Positions 36,721-45,848 of a stretch of 64,000 nucleotides of DNA are shown piece by piece. The stretch covers positions 56,770 to 120,769 of the forward strand of contig JAPLGS010000077.1 of NCBI GenBank assembly GCA_026390015.1, in the 5' to 3' direction. The notes under the pieces were generated by a model. It searched no databases. It had not been told where the DNA came from and saw only the letters and a list, made by a program, of their open reading frames with translations. Source of the DNA: Chloroflexota bacterium. GTDB taxonomy: Bacteria > Chloroflexota > Anaerolineae > Anaerolineales > Villigracilaceae. Every line of letters starts with the position of its first letter. The first letter of the stretch is position 1. Position numbers and translations under genes: made by a program.

Positions 36721-39635
36721 CAGTTACCTCTAAATAGTTCAGCATATCTTTGCTGAATTTCTTCAAGTTTTGGCTGACAATATTTTTTAACAATATCATC
36801 CTGAATGACCAGGTCTGGGGAAGCATCGGCTTGGGATACACATAAATTAAATGCGTCAATTGATTTTTGGTAGGAAGCGAGCGCAGCTGCATTATCAAGT
36901 TTTGCTTCAAAGGCGCTGCCCTGCCATTGATACACAGTCCCAAGATATTCATAGACCTGGGCCAGATAGCGTCGGTACGATTCATGCTCAGATAACGACG
37001 CCTCAAAATTTGACCGGCTTATTTCAAGCAGATGAATGGATTCATCGAATGCGGTCAAGGCAGAATCCACTTCCCCTTCATAAAGCAAAATCGAGCCTTT
37101 TTGTCGAAACGCATTTCCCAAAGATAAACGCGTAATATTCTCAAGCGGGTTTCCAGATTGTACGGGATCTGTTTTCAACTCCAAAGCTTTCTGGTAAGCC
37201 AGTATGGCTTGTTCCGCCAGTTGAATGGATTGCGAGTCAACTGCCTGACCCGACACAATTGCCGCATCCAACAGATCGGCGGATCTCTTCATGTAAACAC
37301 TGCCAAGACCAAAATACGCCTTTGCATAGCCAGCATTGAATTCAACTGCTTTATTAAATGCATCTTCAGCTTTCTGCCAAAGTGCTTCCTGTTGATCTGG
37401 CTTGAACTCAGCAAGGAATAAATATTCGCGCCCGATAAAGAACTGTACGATTTCAGATTGCGGCGCAGACTCTTCAGCTTTGAGGAAAGCCGCAAGCGCA
37501 TCTTCGGTCTGTCCCAATTGTTCCTGAGCCAGACCCATTGCGATAAATGCCGCTGAAATGGATTGGCGTTCCAGTTCACCCTGAACACTGATCCCGGGAT
37601 CGTTGAGGTTCACCACGCGGATGGGTTCTCCGATCTGCGTACTGCCCTGAATATCTTCAAATTTGTATTTATCCTGCGGAGCGATCCAGAAATTCAAAAT
37701 CAACTGCGGAGGATTCGTGCGCGTGTCAATGTATCCATAAAGCAATAAATCCGCATTGATATCAGCGGCCGTTTTCTCTGCTGTGTTTGGCTCTACCAAT
37801 GGCACGCTGGTTCGTGTGAATAAATTTCCTTTATTAGGCCAGACAACTAAATTTGAATCCTCTTTGTTAAGTTCATCCCACAGATAGTTTACGGTCCAGC
37901 CGCTCATGAGTTGACCAGCCTTCGATGAGTGGATCTCGCCCTGTGAATCCATTTCGCCAAATTCTGCAACGGCAATATTGAAAACCCCATCAGGCATTAC
38001 GCGGCGGGCAAATGCTCCATTGACTCCCAATATCACCACGATAACTATGATGGCAAGCAAAGCCTGCACCCAGCGAGCGCGCACTAATCCTTGAGTCAAT
38101 CCTGCTTCTTTTTGTGCAACCTTGCGGCTCGCGTCTAAAAATTCCTGTTCGGCCAGGCTGATCAAATCAGCATCGGACTTGACCCATTCCAACGTTTGCT
38201 TGAGCCGCGCGCCGCGATATAACGCGCCAGAGTCACGCCCCAGTTTTATCCAGTCATTTGTATCTTCGGTCAACTGCCGATGCAGGATCAAACCTGCGCG
38301 ATTCTGATTGAGCCAGTCACGCAGCGTCGGCCACTCGCGGATCAGCGCTTCGTGCGCGACCTCTACAACTCGTGTATCGCCCGGCTCCAATGTGCCTGTT
38401 GTAACCAGACGTGCATCCGTCAGGATGCTTAGCACAGCATCAATTGTGCTTGTGTCAGTCGAACGGGTGATCAATTCAGAGAACGCGGCACGGCGGCGCG
38501 TGTCCAATGAGTCTTCGCCCATCTCTGCCAGTTTGATGAAGATCATACGCGCGATGGGCTGCTGTTCACTACTGAGACGTTGACGGAAAACTGTCTCTGC
38601 TGTTTGAGCGATCGCGCCTCTGACTCCGCCGGCAGCTGTGTACCCGGATACTGTCAGGACTCTGCCCCGGCGGCGTTTCCACGTTTCCAACAAAGCATGT
38701 GACAACAGCGGAAGCGCTCCCGGCTCACTTCCCAAGTCATCGAGGATGATATCCATCAATCCTTCCTGCACCTTCCAGTTTCCCAAAGCGGCAGGTTGAA
38801 GGATGGCGCGTGTCAACTCCTCACGACTCATCGCGCCGATGAATTCCTGGTTCTGTGAGACCAGTTCCCGCAGATGATCTTGAAACGCTAGTTGAGAATA
38901 AAAATCGGCTCGCAGAGTCAACAGAATGGTGATCGGCTGCGGATTAGCGGGATCAATTGCGTGGAGTAGATTTTCAATGAATGCCCGCCGTTCATCATCT
39001 TGACGGCATTGTGTAAAAACTTCTTCGAATTGATCAATGACCAGAAGCAAATGTTTTTTGTTTTCCTGAGCCAGCACTCGGCGTGCAACCAGACTTAAAG
39101 AATTGGGATCCTGTAACAGGTCCGCACGAAGCGTGGTGATGGCGCTGACAGATTCCGCTTCACGAGTCAAGCTGGCAGCGAGCGCATCCAATGGATGGGC
39201 GCTGGGAGTCAAAATACGGATATCCCATTGACCGCTGTCCGTTGGCGGAAGGGAACCATCCGCCAGCCGTTCGCCGCGCCGCAAAGCTGGGATCACGCCC
39301 GCCCGCACCATAGAGGACTTGCCGCTGCCCGAAGCGCCAATGACGGTTAGAAAACGGGAGGCCGCCAGCCGTCCGATAACTTTAGCTACCAGAGTTTCGC
39401 GGCCAAAGAAACGCGCGGCATCTTTTTCATCGAAATACTGCAATCCCTGAAACGGCGGATCACCGGGTTCGGGCGGCAGATTCTCAAGGTCTTTTACTTC
39501 GGCATTGCTGACAATCGTGGATTTGATATTGATGACTGCGCCGCGAAAATCTCCGGAGAGATCGTAGTTATCTCCGGTAGATGCGCTTTTGTTTTTAGCG
39601 CGCGGCTTTTTAGGGGACTCAGACTTGTCTGTCAT
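36720..39635 (-). CDS. nSTAND1-type NTPase with N-terminal short motif, TM helix and C-terminal TPR-like region
   Basis: 971 aa; Walker A GASGSGKS, Walker B LLLVIDQFEE, TM WVQALLAIIVIVVILGVNGAFA (~aa 522-543), TPR-like C-term; N-term motif LSGDFRGAVINIKST (aa 26-40). Confidence 0.88.
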   Translation of the reverse strand: MTDKSESPKKPRAKNKSASTGDNYDLSGDFRGAVINIKSTIVSNAEVKDLENLPPEPGDPPFQGLQYFDEKDAARFFGRETLVAKVIGRLAASRFLTVIGASGSGKSSMVRAGVIPALRRGERLADGSLPPTDSGQWDIRILTPSAHPLDALAASLTREAESVSAITTLRADLLQDPNSLSLVARRVLAQENKKHLLLVIDQFEEVFTQCRQDDERRAFIENLLHAIDPANPQPITILLTLRADFYSQLAFQDHLRELVSQNQEFIGAMSREELTRAILQPAALGNWKVQEGLMDIILDDLGSEPGALPLLSHALLETWKRRRGRVLTVSGYTAAGGVRGAIAQTAETVFRQRLSSEQQPIARMIFIKLAEMGEDSLDTRRRAAFSELITRSTDTSTIDAVLSILTDARLVTTGTLEPGDTRVVEVAHEALIREWPTLRDWLNQNRAGLILHRQLTEDTNDWIKLGRDSGALYRGARLKQTLEWVKSDADLISLAEQEFLDASRKVAQKEAGLTQGLVRARWVQALLAIIVIVVILGVNGAFARRVMPDGVFNIAVAEFGEMDSQGEIHSSKAGQLMSGWTVNYLWDELNKEDSNLVVWPNKGNLFTRTSVPLVEPNTAEKTAADINADLLLYGYIDTRTNPPQLILNFWIAPQDKYKFEDIQGSTQIGEPIRVVNLNDPGISVQGELERQSISAAFIAMGLAQEQLGQTEDALAAFLKAEESAPQSEIVQFFIGREYLFLAEFKPDQQEALWQKAEDAFNKAVEFNAGYAKAYFGLGSVYMKRSADLLDAAIVSGQAVDSQSIQLAEQAILAYQKALELKTDPVQSGNPLENITRLSLGNAFRQKGSILLYEGEVDSALTAFDESIHLLEISRSNFEASLSEHESYRRYLAQVYEYLGTVYQWQGSAFEAKLDNAAALASYQKSIDAFNLCVSQADASPDLVIQDDIVKKYCQPKLEEIQQRYAELFRGN

Positions 39636-39660
39636 AACCCGTGTGTTTCTTCACCTTGCA

Positions 39661-39780
39661 TGTCATTCTGAGCGATAGCGACACTTGCGCCGTACGTGAT
39701 TTGCTTAGCAAATCATGCAGGTGAGAATCTCTGAAATTATCGTAGAGACCGTTCGCTCCGCTGAGGGAATCACGGTTAAG
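39661..39780. repeat. Intergenic repeat-like element beginning TGTCATTCTGAGCG and containing GAGAATCTC
   Basis: Resembles widespread GTCATTCTGAGCG...AGAATCTC palindromic interspersed elements; contains GATTTGCTTAGCAAATC palindrome. Confidence 0.45.
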
Positions 39781-39794
39781 TGCCGAGGAGACCA

Positions 39795-40178
39795 TCATGC
39801 GCCGATCAGCTTTACAACTGTCAACACAATTTGGCTGGCTATGGTGACCACTGTAGGCATCACCTCCGCCAGATTTTGAGCGGCTTGCTTTAATCCTTCA
39901 GCGGTAATTTTCACCATGGTCTTGTTTGGCTTTTCAGCTTTGGCTGTATCCACCAGAACTTTGGCAGTTTCAGCCACTGCTTCAGCCGCTTCCTGATTTT
40001 TTTCAGGAATAGTTTGCAGAGCTTCGCTCAATTGCCCGATCAGCTTTTCCAATTCCTTGCGGGCATCCTGATCGTCAGTGCGAATTTCACCGACGCTTTG
40101 CTGAACGTTCGTCAATGTGGATTTGATATTAATGATCGAGCCACGAAAATCACCGGATAAATTAATTCGATCTGCCAT
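39795..40178 (-). CDS. 127-aa putative effector/adaptor: shared N-terminal motif + helical body + hydrophobic C-terminal helix
   Basis: MADRINLSGDFRGSIINIKSTL...; C-term AEVMPTVVTIASQIVLTVVKLIGA; upstream of and codirectional with nSTAND gene. Confidence 0.75.
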   Translation of the reverse strand: MADRINLSGDFRGSIINIKSTLTNVQQSVGEIRTDDQDARKELEKLIGQLSEALQTIPEKNQEAAEAVAETAKVLVDTAKAEKPNKTMVKITAEGLKQAAQNLAEVMPTVVTIASQIVLTVVKLIGA

Positions 40179-40298
40179 GAAGGACTCCTTTATAGATAAA
40201 GACTGACGGAGTAACTTGCTATATATGAGATTGATTGTGGAGTAATCGTATCCACAATTCTAGCATTGAAACCAAAAACTTCAAGTGGCAAAATAATG

Positions 40299-40326
40299 AA
40301 GGTTTTCGCCCCGAGCGGTGTCTAAT
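40299..40326 (+). promoter_or_regulatory. Putative ECF-type promoter of sigma gene (AAGGTTTTC-N13-TCTAAT)
   Basis: Located 8 nt before ATG 40335; similar motif at 35244-35270. Confidence 0.4.
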
Positions 40327-40334
40327 CAATTAGA

Positions 40335-40886
40335 ATGATCGTCATGAACAGCCACTGGCTTGAACAATGCCGGGAGGGAGATTCACTCGCCATCGAAAAA
40401 ATGGTGCATACCTATCAAAAGGATGTGTACCGCCTGGCATTCTCCATTCTCGAAGATCCCGACGAAGCAGAAGACGGTACGCAGGAAACCTTCCTCTCCG
40501 TTTTACGCGCCCTCTCTTCGTTCCGTGAGGATGCGGCTTTCAAGACCTGGCTGTTCAGCATCACCATCAATGTGTGCCGTTCCCGTTTGCGACGTGGAAA
40601 AAATCGCGGCCGTTTGCATCAGATTCTGCAGAGTCTGTTTCACCTGCGCGGCGAGGTTGAGCATCCCGAAAAAACGGCGATGCAGAATCAGGCGGATGCA
40701 GAACTTTGTAATGCGATCCACACCCTCGACGAAAAACACCGCGTCCCGCTCGTGCTGCGCTACTATCACGATCTGCCTATAGCTGACATCGCCGCGATGC
40801 TTAACATCCCGCCCGGAACGGTGCACTCCCGCCTGAACCATGCGCGCGAAAAATTACGCGCCCAATTGAAGGAAGAACCAAGATGA
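40335..40886 (+). CDS. ECF-type RNA polymerase sigma factor
   Basis: Region 2 DVYRLAFSILEDPDEAEDGTQETFLSVLRALSSFREDAAFKTWLFSITIN; region 4 RVPLVLRYYHDLPIADIAAMLNIPPGTVHSRLNHAREKL. Confidence 0.93.
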   Translation: MIVMNSHWLEQCREGDSLAIEKMVHTYQKDVYRLAFSILEDPDEAEDGTQETFLSVLRALSSFREDAAFKTWLFSITINVCRSRLRRGKNRGRLHQILQSLFHLRGEVEHPEKTAMQNQADAELCNAIHTLDEKHRVPLVLRYYHDLPIADIAAMLNIPPGTVHSRLNHAREKLRAQLKEEPR

Positions 40887-42955
40887 CAGGGATCTCACAC
40901 AAACTAGCCCAACGTTATCTGCGCGCTGCCGCCGACGGATTGATCCGCGACAACCAGCGCGTCATCCTCGACGCACACCTGCGCGAATGCGACTCGTGCC
41001 GCACCGAAGCGGATGAACTGAACACACTCGAAGCGCGTTTGAAGAAAAACTTTCAGGCCAGATGGGATGCAAGTGACGGTCCTTCCAGGAATGTGATGAC
41101 GACTATTCAATCACGATCACGGAGGATCATTATGACGAACCGAATCAATACCACGCTGAAAACTGCTGCTGGACTTGCGGCATTGCTTTTGCTGATAGTT
41201 TTATTGAATTCCGCAGTTGGAAAATTACGCAATTCATTCGTACTTGCAAACACCACTGAATCAACTGGCACAACTCAATCAATACAATCAAGCGGGCTAA
41301 TCGCCTTTGTCTCAATACAGGATGGCAATAACTACGAAATTTTCACCATGAAAGCCGATGGCAGTGAATTAAAAAACTTGACGAATAATCTTGCCACAGA
41401 CAGGTCTCCTTCCTGGTCACCAGATGGGACTCGAATTGCATTCACCAGCGACAGAAGCGGGGATACCGACATCTATGTCATGAATGCTGATGCAAGCAGT
41501 TTATCCAGATTGACGGATGACCGTGGTCACGAAGATTATTTCTCGTGGTCGCCGGATGGTCAGAGAATCGTTTACAATGCCAGCGAAAATTCGCTCAACC
41601 AAAATGGTCGGCTCATGGTCATGAACGCTGATGGGAGTAATAAGATTCCGCTAACGGATCAGCCTGGCTCATATACCATTCTTGGCTGGTCGCCTGATGG
41701 GAAAACAATCGTTTATCAAGGCACAAACCTTGGCGATACCAAAGATTCCCGCATTATGAGCGCCAACGTTGACGGCACAAACACGCTTGATGGCCCCTAT
41801 TTCGAAGGCGACGGTGGCAGATGGCACTATCAAATCCATTGGGAGAATCCAGAACAGTTTATTACCGTCAGTCTGAACAGCGAACAATCAACATGGGGCA
41901 GGTGGAATCTTACAAGATTCTTTACAACAGGAGATTACACAAATTACATCGGTAATAATCCCATACTCGTTACATCTGATTTTCCCATCGTCGCCATATT
42001 TGATAAGATCTATGTGGTTGAGAGTCAGGATGCTTTGACATGGTTTGTCTATGATGGTGCTCCAATACCTTTGTCACCCTGGAAATTTTCTGAAATATGT
42101 AAGACCCCTGGTGACCCAAAACTACAAGAAACCAACCACGTTATTTCACCAGATAAAAAACATTCCTTTGTCAGTGTCTATTGCAGGGATGACAATGGCA
42201 GTGTATCTTTCTTCCTCATGAATGAAGACGGCACGGAAATTCACCAACTAGGCATTCCAATTACGAATACCAATTCCATACCTGGTGATATTAGTTGGTC
42301 GTCCGATGGAAAGTATGTGACTATGCCAATCGCGGACAGGCAAAATCAGGAACTATATCTTTTTGATATTGAAAAAATGAAGAACGATCCTTCAGTACAG
42401 CCAATCCAATTAACAACAGATGGAGGCCCCAAGCATGGAGTCACATGGCAGCCACAACCAAAAGAAGAGCCAGTTGTCATCAAAGCCTCCGAAGAAAAAC
42501 CAACTCCCGAACCGCTGACAGTGCAGGAAGCAGAAACATTGGCTGGGTTTGATGTGCTTGAGCCCTCTTATATTCCAGAAGGATATACCTTTCAGGGAGC
42601 AGCTTATGATCCTCAATCTCAAGAGGTTACCTTGACATACGCTTCCCCATCCGTAGATCCAATTGGTCAAGGCAGAATAACTATTTCCCAAATACGCAGA
42701 GAATCCCCAAAAGAAGCGGATTTACTCTCTCATGTAACACCAGTCCCAGTTGGGGATGTGATGGGAGAGTTTTCACGCGGCGTATGGATTTACGAGTCTG
42801 GGGCAACAACTCCACGATGGGATGGGTCTGCAAATTACTATGCATTGAGTTGGAAGAAAGGTGGTATTTCTTTTATGGTTGATTTTATGGGCGGCGAAGG
42901 AATCCCAAACATTCAATTAAAAGGATTGCGTGATATTGCTGAAAGTACGAAATAG
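40883..42955 (+). CDS. Anti-sigma factor: zinc-finger N-terminus, TM, TolB-like PD40 propeller, DUF4367-like C-terminus
   Basis: HLRECDSCRTEADELNTLEARL, TM AAGLAALLLLIVLLNSAV, repeated SPSWSPDGTRIAFTSDRSGDTDIYVMNAD, C-term FDVLEPSYIPEGYTFQGAAYDP; 4-nt overlap with sigma. Confidence 0.85.
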   Translation: MTGISHKLAQRYLRAAADGLIRDNQRVILDAHLRECDSCRTEADELNTLEARLKKNFQARWDASDGPSRNVMTTIQSRSRRIIMTNRINTTLKTAAGLAALLLLIVLLNSAVGKLRNSFVLANTTESTGTTQSIQSSGLIAFVSIQDGNNYEIFTMKADGSELKNLTNNLATDRSPSWSPDGTRIAFTSDRSGDTDIYVMNADASSLSRLTDDRGHEDYFSWSPDGQRIVYNASENSLNQNGRLMVMNADGSNKIPLTDQPGSYTILGWSPDGKTIVYQGTNLGDTKDSRIMSANVDGTNTLDGPYFEGDGGRWHYQIHWENPEQFITVSLNSEQSTWGRWNLTRFFTTGDYTNYIGNNPILVTSDFPIVAIFDKIYVVESQDALTWFVYDGAPIPLSPWKFSEICKTPGDPKLQETNHVISPDKKHSFVSVYCRDDNGSVSFFLMNEDGTEIHQLGIPITNTNSIPGDISWSSDGKYVTMPIADRQNQELYLFDIEKMKNDPSVQPIQLTTDGGPKHGVTWQPQPKEEPVVIKASEEKPTPEPLTVQEAETLAGFDVLEPSYIPEGYTFQGAAYDPQSQEVTLTYASPSVDPIGQGRITISQIRRESPKEADLLSHVTPVPVGDVMGEFSRGVWIYESGATTPRWDGSANYYALSWKKGGISFMVDFMGGEGIPNIQLKGLRDIAESTK

Positions 42956-42962
42956 GGCTGCG

Positions 42963-43009
42963 AATTAAAAAGTGACGGTCACCTTTGAGGTGACCGTCAC
43001 TTTTTAATT
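42963..43009. repeat. Palindromic intergenic element, 22-bp perfect stem with 3-nt loop, family member A2
   Basis: AATTAAAAAGTGACGGTCACCT TTG AGGTGACCGTCACTTTTTAATT. Confidence 0.9.
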
Positions 43010-43016
43010 TATTTTT

Positions 43017-45713
43017 CTACCTCACCAAATTTCTAAGCACCGTATGCAGGATACCGCCGTTGCGATAATAATTTACTTCAACATCGGTATTCAACAACAC
43101 CGTGGTTTTGAACTCAACAATCTTGCCATCGGATTTCTGCGCCTTGACCGTGATCTCGCTTTGGGGCTTGATCTGGTCATTCAGTCCTTCGATGGTAAAG
43201 ACTTCGCTTCCATCCAAGCCGAGAGATTCGGCATTTTGTCCCTGAGTGAATCTCAGCGGAAGCACGCCCATGCCCACAAGGTTCGAGCGATGGATGCGCT
43301 CAAATGACTCAGCGATGACGGCTTTCACACCTTGCAGCATCGGACCCTTCGCAGCCCAGTCACGGCTGGAGCCGGTGCCATATTCCTTGCCCGCCAAAAC
43401 AACCGTGGGAATTCCAGCCTCTTTATATTTCATTGCCGCATCGAAGATGGACATCTCCGCACCGTCAGGCTGATGTTTGGTCAGGTTGCCTTCCTTCGGC
43501 GCAACCATTACATTCTTCAAGCGGATATTCGCAAACGTGCCACGCGCCATCACCAGATCATTGCCGCGGCGTGTGCCGTATTGATTAAAATCTTTTGGTT
43601 GAACACCGCGTTCCTGTAAAAATTTTCCCGCCGGAGAATCCGCGGCGATGTTGCCGGCCGGGGAAATGTGATCAGTAGTAATTGAATCGCCGAACATGCC
43701 GAGCACGCGCGCATCTTTGATCGCTTGAATGGTAGGCGTATCAAGAGTCAAATTTTGGAAGTAGGGCGGATGATGAATATAAGTTGACTCATCATTCCAC
43801 TCGAACAGATCGCCCTCTTTTATTTTGATCTCTTTCCACATATCGGAACCGGAGAACACATCCGCATATTTGGATTTGAACATCTCAGCCTTGACATTCG
43901 CCTCAATCGCCTCGCTGACTTCCTTTTGGCTGGGCCACAGATCTTTGAGATATACAGGCTGATTGTTTTTATCTGCGCCAAGCGATTCGTTGTTCAAGTC
44001 AATATCAACTGTACCGGCAAGCGCGTACGCAACAACCAATGGAGGCGATGCAAGATAATTAGCTTTCACCAGCGGATGCACGCGGCCTTCAAAGTTGCGG
44101 TTGCCAGAGATCACCGCCGCCGCAACCAAGTCACCGCCTGTGACTGCCTTGGCAACTTCGCCGGGCAATGGACCGGAGTTACCGATACAGGTTGTACAGC
44201 CATATGCAATGACATTGAATCCAAGCTTGGAAAGCGGCTCGATCAGCCCTGCGCTCTTGAGATATTCAGTCACAACGAGTGAGCCGGGTGCGAGTGAAGT
44301 TTTGACATAAGGCTTCACGTTCAAGCCTTTTTCAACGGCCTTCTTTGCGACAAGTCCAGCCGCGATCAACACGGATGGATTAGATGTATTCGTGCAGGAG
44401 GTAATGGCTGCGATCACTACCGCACCATGTTTCATCTTTTGTTCGTCGCCATTCGTGCCGAAAATAGATTCACGATTTAATGAATCGCCAGAGAGTTCAT
44501 AACCGCGATCTTTTATCGGAGCGGCGAGAGCCTTTCGGAATGTATCCTGCATATCGGTCAGCGCAACGCGATCTTGTGGCCGCTTGGGTCCTGCCAAAGA
44601 TGGGACGACAGATGCGAGGTCGAGTTCGAGTGTGTCGGTGAATTCTGGTTCGGGAGAATTCGCGTCACGGAATAATCCCTGCGCGCGCATGTATGCTTCA
44701 GTGCGATCAATCACTTCGTCTGGCCGACCAGTTAGACGCATGTAGCGAAGCGTCTCTTCATCGACTGGGAAATATCCCATGGTGGCGCCATATTCAGGGG
44801 CCATGTTCGCAATTGTGGCGCGGTCGGTCAGTGACATATTGTTGAGGCCTTCGCCAAAGAATTCGACGAATTTATCAACAACGCCTTTCTTGCGCAGCAT
44901 TTGAGTCACTGTAAGAACGAGGTCAGTTGCTGTGACGCCTTCATTAAGTTTGCCGTAAAGTTTGAAACCAATGACATCGGGCAGCAGCATGTCCATCGGT
45001 TGGCCGAGCATGACGGCTTCGGCTTCGATGCCGCCCACGCCCCAGCCCACAACGCCGAGACCATTGATCATGGTGGTGTGCGAGTCTGTGCCGACGACGG
45101 TATCGGGAAATAATATTGACGTCGAAGTCTCCAATTTCTTCATCACAACTTCAGCGAGATTCTCCAAATTGACCTGATGCACAATGCCGGTCATCGGCGG
45201 CACGACGCGGAAATTGCTGAAGGCTTTTTGTCCCCATTTCAAAAATTCGTAACGCTCGCGGTTGCGCGTGAATTCGACTTCGGTGTTGCGATTGAGTGCA
45301 TCGGCGGTGGCGAAGAAATCAACTTGAACCGAGTGGTCGATGACTAGGTCAACCGGCACAAGCGGATTAATTTTCTTCGGGTCGCCTCCTAAACGCGCGA
45401 CTGCGGCGCGCATTGCAGCCAGGTCAACGACTGCGGGCACGCCGGTGAAATCCTGCATGATAACGCGGCCGGGCAAAAATGGAATACCGGGGCGCGCACC
45501 ATTGGGAGTCCACGCGGCGATGTTCTTCACATCAGCTTGTGTAATTTCCTTATCATTGCATTGACGAAGGGCGGCTTCAAGCACGATACGAATCGAATAA
45601 GGCAGTTTGCTCAACTTGACGAGGCCAGCCTTTTCAAGCGCATCGAGACGGAAGAAGATGTATTGCTTGTTTCCCACATTCAATACATCACGGGATTTAA
45701 ATAGATCTTGCAT
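43017..45713 (-). CDS. acnA: Aconitate hydratase
   Basis: [65 protein letters not shown]. Confidence 0.95.
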   Translation of the reverse strand: MQDLFKSRDVLNVGNKQYIFFRLDALEKAGLVKLSKLPYSIRIVLEAALRQCNDKEITQADVKNIAAWTPNGARPGIPFLPGRVIMQDFTGVPAVVDLAAMRAAVARLGGDPKKINPLVPVDLVIDHSVQVDFFATADALNRNTEVEFTRNRERYEFLKWGQKAFSNFRVVPPMTGIVHQVNLENLAEVVMKKLETSTSILFPDTVVGTDSHTTMINGLGVVGWGVGGIEAEAVMLGQPMDMLLPDVIGFKLYGKLNEGVTATDLVLTVTQMLRKKGVVDKFVEFFGEGLNNMSLTDRATIANMAPEYGATMGYFPVDEETLRYMRLTGRPDEVIDRTEAYMRAQGLFRDANSPEPEFTDTLELDLASVVPSLAGPKRPQDRVALTDMQDTFRKALAAPIKDRGYELSGDSLNRESIFGTNGDEQKMKHGAVVIAAITSCTNTSNPSVLIAAGLVAKKAVEKGLNVKPYVKTSLAPGSLVVTEYLKSAGLIEPLSKLGFNVIAYGCTTCIGNSGPLPGEVAKAVTGGDLVAAAVISGNRNFEGRVHPLVKANYLASPPLVVAYALAGTVDIDLNNESLGADKNNQPVYLKDLWPSQKEVSEAIEANVKAEMFKSKYADVFSGSDMWKEIKIKEGDLFEWNDESTYIHHPPYFQNLTLDTPTIQAIKDARVLGMFGDSITTDHISPAGNIAADSPAGKFLQERGVQPKDFNQYGTRRGNDLVMARGTFANIRLKNVMVAPKEGNLTKHQPDGAEMSIFDAAMKYKEAGIPTVVLAGKEYGTGSSRDWAAKGPMLQGVKAVIAESFERIHRSNLVGMGVLPLRFTQGQNAESLGLDGSEVFTIEGLNDQIKPQSEITVKAQKSDGKIVEFKTTVLLNTDVEVNYYRNGGILHTVLRNLVR

Positions 45714-45848
45714 GGGTTTACTCCTTGGGCGGTTGTTACAAATTTTTTACCACAACTTTTTGAAGAACCCAAAGGAGCGCCTTTGATATCCTTATTTCCA
45801 TGTGGCGGGGTATAACGCGAAGCGCAGGCTTTAGTCTGCACTCTGAAA

